Origin: Plazaster borealis
Taxonomy: Eukaryota; Echinodermata; Asteroidea; Forcipulatida; Labidiasteridae
Direction of reading: 5' to 3'
NCBI GenBank assembly: GCA_021014325.1
Contig: CM037472.1
Span: 15,051,063-15,115,062, forward strand
DNA length: 64,000 nt
Shown here: piece after piece, positions 1 through 64,000 of the stretch
How positions within the stretch are numbered: position 1 is the first letter of the stretch
How the letters are laid out: each line of letters begins with the position of its first letter
Notes under the pieces: model-generated
Databases searched by the model: none
What the model was told of the DNA's origin: nothing
The model's input: only the letters and a program-made list of their open reading frames with translations
Made by a program: the position numbers and the translations under genes

Positions 1-619
1 TTGGCAACGAGCTTTGTAACAAACTATTTATATTACAACATGTACACTTTGTTTAATACCGTGTACTTGGGTGTTTTTTTTGTGGCATGTTTTTGTAGCT
101 CAATAAAAAATATGATGGTCTTATGACCATGGAACCTTTCAAAGTCTACGCTTCATGACCACTTTAGTTTGTTCAATTTTATTTGAATAATTATCTGTAT
201 ACTTATGCTGGCCATGTGTTTACCCTGAAGCAAAGCAGCACATTATCCAAGAAGGCTGCAGTGGCTGGGGTGCCCCCTCATATGATGTGCCCCCCCCCAC
301 TACCTACCCTCATATCCAGTCATCATAATCATACAATTGAAAACTGTATACCATAATGAGTTGGACGTGTTAGAACTTCTGGGACAAGCAAATTAGATTT
401 TGGGTTGGGTTTTTTTAAATTGAAGAAAAAAGGGAGCTTAAGAAAAAACAATTTGTTTTCTTCTTCTTTTCTTAACGAAATGAGTTACAAAAAGGAAGTT
501 TTAATATACGATTTCTTTTTAGTATACTTTTGTCGCTTGGGCTCCTTGTGTTGTGGCTTTTTATTTGTATTTTCTTCAAATTTACTATTGTTTATTTTCT
601 AGTTTCATTCAGTTGTATC
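1..619. other. upstream intergenic DNA, no gene seen
   Basis: AT-rich sequence with no convincing coding potential. An AATAAA at 102-107 could be the poly(A) signal of an upstream plus-strand gene whose body lies off the left edge, but no strong GU-rich element follows and no coding tail is visible. A C-tract lies near 289-298. The open frame at 405-602 is rich in Lys, Phe and Leu, as expected of AT-rich DNA, and I do not call it a gene. Confidence 0.4.
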
Positions 620-928
620 TGTGAATTAATGGTATAGAGGGCGCTATTTATGAAGTCCGCCGCCGTCTCTACCAACCTTGCTCTCACGGATAGTGAGGTC
701 GAAATATCAAAATACGAGGTTGAGAATTCCCGCAAGGTTCCCAGACTTCGTTATATGAAATCGAAACCCAACGCGGTAAAGATAACCTGTTGATTATTTT
801 GGAGTTGCATTTGCGCATGCCTACAGCGTTAAAATTGTCCTGACAACGTTCCTGCCGATCCAAGCTGCCTAGAGTGGAATTTTACTAACAAGTTATGTCA
901 TTTATTTGACAAAAACTACATTTCCGAC
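620..928 (+). promoter_or_regulatory. possible promoter and 5' non-coding exon of TTLL5
   Basis: A stretch with more CpG than its surroundings (GGGCGC, CCGCCGCCG, several TCG and ACG) ends at a very good splice donor, GAC followed by GTAAGT at 929-934. Strand, CpG content and distance (1.5 kb upstream of the start codon) fit an untranslated first exon and core promoter. No TATA box or defined start site is visible. It could also belong to a divergent neighbour or be chance. Confidence 0.3.
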
Positions 929-1832
929 GTAAGTGATTGTTTTCAGCAAATTAATGTCTTTGTTTATGATTAAAGTGTTCATTTGGTTCATAAAAACTGC
1001 ACGTCACCCTGAAAAATAAGGGAAAAACTGAAGACTTAAGTTTAACTTTTAAAACAAAAACAACTGAACTTTGCTTGAGCATGTTGGGGAAACTTCAATT
1101 CAATTAAACTTGCCTCATTCGATCCCCACTCCAGTAGAAAGATACCCACTATTTGTTTTACCTTAATTTTATTTGATAGAAAGGCAAATATTTCACTTAT
1201 TTACTACCAGTTTACAGTTATTCAAGGGGATTTTTTTAAGGGAAATGAAGTCGAACATTCATCAATCAAAGAGGTGAATCATACAACAACAACAAGTGAA
1301 GATCAGTGTGTCAGTAAACAGTATCCCCAGATCCGGGTCTGCAATTTAAAATTTTCCCTATAATTTATTAAGGACCATTCAAATTGCCTTGATTGTTGTT
1401 GCAACTTTTAAAACGAAACTAGGTAATTACTGAAGGCATATTCCCGGTTCTAAATGCTGGAAATGTTTGATATTTACTTTCGTCGGTTCTGGATGGGGTG
1501 CCAAGATATTTTTTTTTGTTGGTGCATCTGCCAAGTTTGTAACTTGTAAGTCTAACTAAGTGCCAAGAATGAACCCTACAACTTACATTACAAGGACAAG
1601 TGTTGAGTTAGGAGGGAGTGGACAGAGGGGTGCAGCAAGGACATTTCCTTTTTTGGGGGTGTATGGAAGCCAGTTTGCAGACTGGCATTTTCTTTTAAGT
1701 TTCAGGAGGTGTTTGCCAATTTGCAGGTAAATTTCAAGTGCGCCCAGCTCGGAATGCCACCCCTACTGTATTTATTTCAATCAATAATGTCAAACTCAAA
1801 CTTTTCTCTGCAAATTAGTGTGCTTTTTAGTT

Positions 1833-2047
1833 TTAAACTAAAGGGGCTGTGGCATCATGATCATAAGCAGGCCTGTGGTTGACATGGAATTAATTAGAAA
1901 CTCTCACCCAGTTACTGCACACGCGAGTTGGTTCTCCATAGATATGATACGGAGGGAGGGCCTGCGCGTGCAGTAACTGAGTGAGAGTTCATAATCCAAT
2001 GTACAGCCACAGGCCTGCTTTGATCATGACAACACAGCCCCTCTTAA
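1833..2047. repeat. foldback (MITE-like) element with TTAA at both edges
   Basis: The two halves are imperfect reverse complements. AGGGGCTGTG near 1842 pairs with CACAGCCCCT near 2034-2043; GCAGGCCTGTGG pairs with CCACAGGCCTGC; and ACTCTCACCCAGTTACTGCA pairs with the matching sequence at about 1967-1989. TTAA occurs at 1833-1836 and 2044-2047 and may be the target duplication. There is no coding capacity. It lies about 390 bp upstream of the TTLL5 start codon. Confidence 0.7.
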
Positions 2048-2132
2048 TGCCTATGTATTCCATTCATTACTTTGTTCAAATATAATACGAAGGGGAAACT
2101 CTGTAAAAGAAATATTTGTGTCGACTGTTTGC

Positions 2133-2260
2133 ATTGACACCACACGCAGCTACTATCTGCCCACAGTCTGCCATTTTGAAAGTCAAAATACAAAGCAGTA
2201 AGACGTGCACCATATCTTTACATAAAATGTAAAATTATGGTGCACGTCTAACTGCATGCG
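2133..2260. repeat. short palindromic repeat upstream of TTLL5
   Basis: GCAGTAAGACGTGCACCATA at about 2195-2214 is mirrored by TATGGTGCACGTCTAACTGC at about 2237-2254. The left flank carries CTGCCATTTTGAAAGTCAAA, which resembles the family P palindromes at 3222, 21112 and 50618. Probably a decayed, non-coding member of that family. Confidence 0.45.
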
Positions 2261-2414
2261 CATCACCTAGCTAGCCCACTGCACTGTGAATCATACAGGG
2301 AAAATTACTCCCGAAACGACGCAACCAAGATTTATCGTGTCATGACGTTGGGTGAATTGGGTCAATACGAGTGTCACACTGAACTCAATACAACATAGTG
2401 TGATAATTATCCGC

Positions 2415-2434
2415 AATGCAGATTCCCATTCGCG

Positions 2435-2453
<19 letters not shown>
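2415..2453 (+). promoter_or_regulatory. possible upstream ORF overlapping the TTLL5 start
   Basis: An ATG 20 bases before the chosen start opens a 12-codon frame ending in TGA at 2451-2453, inside TTLL5 exon 1 and in another frame. Its initiation context is weak (C at -3, C at +4), whereas the TTLL5 ATG has G at -3 and G at +4. If transcribed it could reduce translation through scanning and leaky initiation. The transcription start is unknown. Confidence 0.3.
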
Positions 2454-60973
<58,520 letters not shown>

Positions 60974-61673
60974 GTAGACATTAAATTTTTGCTGTGAATA
61001 AATTGTACTACTAATGACTAACTGCACCGTAGCATGCACCACTGTCACGTCTCGCACGACTTTTGTATCCCGTAAGACTTCTGTATGCAGTGGCAATTTC
61101 GATGACTTAAAGGGACGGATCAAAATTAGTTTTCAAAAGAGCCAACAAATTCCAAGTTTTCAAAACCACAATGACACTTAAAGAGTGCACATTTGTTGGA
61201 AATGCACGCTGACATAAACAGAAAGAAAACAAATCAATGGAGAGTCATTGATGATAATTATCACAAATAATAATTATTTTGTGCTTTTATAATTGCCGAC
61301 ATTTTTTCTTGTCTAACTGCATGTATGGATCTTCATTGAGTAAATTTATTAGTTGTGGAATATTAGCACCCTAGTCTTGTAGACAGTTACTCACTGAGCA
61401 TGTCTTGTATTTGTATCCTGTAGTGTTTTAACTCAATGAACATACACTGTACCTAACAAGCATGGTATATTTTTGTTAACCTTTTCCCATCAGTAACATA
61501 TTTAATCAACTGATTTTAATTTAACCTTTGGCTCCGAGACTTCAACAACATTTCAGTGATTTTAGCATTTTTAGTCCTGAGTCTTTCAAGTGTTTCAGAT
61601 CTGGTCACTTCAAAAATTACAAAATGTTAACTCATGGACATTCTCTCCATTGTTAGCGTGCAGGCTCACTAAG
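60974..61673 (+). other. TTLL5 intron 25, first part
   Basis: No exon or repeat seen; AT-rich sequence. Confidence 0.4.
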
Positions 61674-62045
61674 GAGCGTTCTATGGCTGAGTGGTTTAGA
61701 GCATCGAACTCAAAGTTCTGATGTCCGAGTCGCCAGACTCGAATCTTAAATCTCAGTCATGACTCTTGTGGTCCTGGGCAAGACACTTAACTACAATTGC
61801 TTCTCATCACCCAGGAGTGAATGGGTACCTGCGAGGGTAGAGATTGTTCATGTGCTGCATAATCCAAAGGAGTTGAGATGGTTCCATGAATGCCTAATAT
61901 AACCATGGTCAAGTGGTTAGAATGCAGGACCTGCAGTCACAAGGCTGTGGGTTCGAATCATAGACGTTAAACCAATGTTTTGTATGAGAGAGATTGGCTG
62001 TTGCCAGCTTGGTGTTCATATCCCATTGTGAGAGCTTTGCCAAGT
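61674..62045 (+). repeat. two tRNA-derived repeat heads in tandem (intron 25)
   Basis: 61674-61870 is a SINE: head CTATGGCTGAGTGGTTTAGA, B box CCAGACTCGAATCTTAAATC, body GGGCAAGACACTTAACTACA and TACCTGCGAGGGTAGAGATT. About 61905-62045 carries a second tRNA-like head: AACCATGGTCAAGTGGTTAG (A box) and CTGTGGGTTCGAATCATAG (B box). The second is from a different tRNA-like source. Confidence 0.65.
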
Positions 62046-63218
62046 TCCTTTGATGGGAAGATCATCTTAAAGAAAAAAACAAATAAATGCCCATTATATA
62101 GGGCACCTCATGGTTCAAAACCATGCAGCTATGCATGAGCTAAACAGACATTATTACAATTGTTTAGTCTGTACATTTATGGGGCAATCAAAATATGAAA
62201 GATGATATCACTGTCTGTGTTTAATGCCAACGTGAAAGCCCTTAGTATGTTGGGACTAATATAGTTTAAAAAAGTTTGAATCACATGGGAATTCAGCAGA
62301 ATCTCTGGTCAACAGAGCTCAGCGCACGTTGCAGAAACCTAATGGTTTTATTATCACAAGTCCACATTGGACCGTGGTAACCAAAACAGCCAGTCAAAGT
62401 TCGATCAGGGTAAATGTGATTATTGTAAATGGTAGAATTGTCCAAATGCTGATATAAGAACTATGTCCATTCATGGAGGTAATTCCTACCTCCATGGTCC
62501 ATTGGACGACATTTTGTTATGACTAACCTTTGCTTAAAAAATGCGTGCAATCAATGTGCTTCTTACTTTTTAACATACTCCATACATAAATTAATTATCA
62601 TTTTGTGTGTAAAAATGTGCGGGCGTGCACAAGGAGCTTTTACCTTAATTCCTACACCTACCTTTCATTATGGATTGTCACCGAGACAAAAACACTGTAT
62701 CCAGGGAAGACTATATGGATATCCCATCCTAACAGCCACTCCCTACTCCTCATGAAATTATAATTGTTTTAAATAAATAAATACCAGAGGGAAAAACATA
62801 TTTAAAAATGAAGAAATTGACATGAAGAATTCACAAAGATTTAATTCACAGAAGACCTTGAGAGTGACAGCTGCACACTGCAAATCTAATCTACAGAGTT
62901 CTGAACGAGCAAAAACCCTGTGTAAATTTATGCTTTTAACCATGACATAGAAATACACTTAGGAATTGCCAGTTGTCATTTATGGTTTGGAGGAATTAGT
63001 GCCGGATTGTATTTTAATAGCCTGGCCTGACTTGAACCGCATGTGAAGTTGTCACTTGGCTTGAAATATGTGGCTTGTTTTACTGGGAGACTTTTGCATC
63101 TCCAAAGGGGCTCACCCAGTAACCCTCGTTTAACCTGAGGCAAATACAGTTGCCTTAGAACTTTAGAAACCTTTTTTAGGTGGCTCTTGTGGGAACCCGG
63201 AATCAGACTTTGTTCCAG
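62046..63218 (+). other. TTLL5 intron 25, nothing recognised
   Basis: Contains the short hairpin CATGGAGGTAATTCCTACCT (62472-62496), related to 9047-9079. No exon in the phase required after exon 25 was found. Confidence 0.4.
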
Positions 63219-63784
63219 CTATACACCAATCCGGGCGCGCAAGTGTTGGGCACCGCGCGCCACTGCTGCGATGTCGTCAGTGCCCAGATTATGCACAAAG
63301 ACATGAGGAAATCGTGTTCCTTTTCACTCTCTATGGAAATTATATGTTTTCCTCAACGACTTACACAATTTCCTTGACAGGACATCATGATATACCAATG
63401 TAGATCACTGACCACAAATACTTGCAACTAAATAGAAACCGAATTATCCTGAAAACGGTGCATGTCTTAGGTGAGTTTAAGGGTCATAGACGCGGAAACT
63501 GCATAGTCGCATAGTTTAATGCGTTGCATCGGCAAGGTATTTTGTCAGAATTTCAGTATTTTAATTTCTGCTTAATTTTAAAAATGTATCAAGAATGTAG
63601 TATCATTATATCATGCAGCCATGTCAGGGAAATTGCATAGATTGTCGAGGAAGACATTCAATTCCCATAAAAAGAGAAAAGGGAAATGATTTTCTCGTGT
63701 CTTTGTGCACAAAAATAGGCACATGTACACCGCAGCATGGCGCGCACGGTGCCCAGCACTTGTGCGCCCGGATTGGTGTATAGC
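63219..63784. mobile_element. foldback family N element, well-preserved copy
   Basis: GCTATACACCAATCCGGGCG at the left is mirrored by CGCCCGGATTGGTGTATAGC at the right. Pairing continues through GCACCGCGCGCCA/GGCGCGCACGGTGC, TATGCACAAAGACATGAGGA/CTCGTGTCTTTGTGCACAAA and AATTTCCTTGACAGG/CATGTCAGGGAAATT. About 566 bp with arms over 200 bp. No coding. Confidence 0.85.
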
Positions 63785-64000
63785 ACCAGTAACTGCCCAG
63801 CCAGATACAACTTGAAGGTTAGTTACAGCAGCAGCGGTTAGGGTATCCCTTGCCTCTGCCTCTCTCGGTATGCTCCTGTTGTGGTTTGGATTTAGGAAGC
63901 CACAGCTGTGAACTGTGACCGACAGTCTTCTGAAACTGAGATCGAGTCCAAAATCTGGAAGATCAAGATCAAACTAGACTAGGGACCAAGACTAGTCTTA
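63785..64000 (+). other. right edge, no feature recognised
   Basis: Short remaining stretch with GATCAAGATCAAACTAGACT near the end. No exon joining exon 25 is visible: after the only good acceptor-like site (GGATTTAG near 63890) the required frame meets a stop. Confidence 0.4.

Overview
The window is animal nuclear DNA: GT-AG introns, AT-rich non-coding sequence and dense short repeats. It holds one recognisable gene, on the plus strand, encoding the tubulin polyglutamylase TTLL5. I assembled 25 coding exons by hand from the start codon at 2435 to 60973. Reading phases are consistent at every junction, giving about 1,010 codons. Human TTLL5 is about 1,281 residues, so the C-terminal end and the 3' UTR should lie beyond the right edge. 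No other protein gene and no convincing functional RNA gene was found. The organism is probably a marine invertebrate deuterostome, most likely an echinoderm. This rests on the general look of the TTLL5 protein, the intron structure and repeat ends such as GGGCCCAATTTCAT, so it is an inference. Layout: 1-2434 is upstream DNA with a possible poly(A) signal, a possible 5' non-coding exon (about 620-928) and two foldback repeats. Exons 1-15 (2435-18926) encode an acidic N-terminus and the complete TTL ATP-grasp catalytic core. Exons 16-17 (21463-22356) encode the basic segment after the core. Exons 18-19 (27447-29324) encode a poorly conserved linker. Exons 20-23 (29922-33126) encode the conserved C-terminal TTLL5 module. 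Exons 24 and 25 (43661-43828 and 60902-60973) encode a Ser/Pro/Arg-rich tail and are separated by introns of 10.5 and 17 kb. The introns are full of non-autonomous mobile elements: at least three families that begin and end at TTAA (called A, C and D here), two palindromic families with GGGCCCAATTTCAT ends (B and F), a family with TGATACTTC ends (E), CAGGG...CCCTG elements, several long foldback elements and tRNA-derived SINEs. Some are nested, which gives relative ages and exposes target sites. I found no novel multi-gene system. The most noteworthy structures are a tandem duplication that copies the 3' end of exon 19 with its splice donor; a 47-bp minisatellite whose last unit forms the splice acceptor of exon 18; a near-perfect 53-bp-arm hairpin in intron 15; and nested TTAA elements with readable empty sites. 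All exon boundaries and family names come from reading the sequence without alignment tools.
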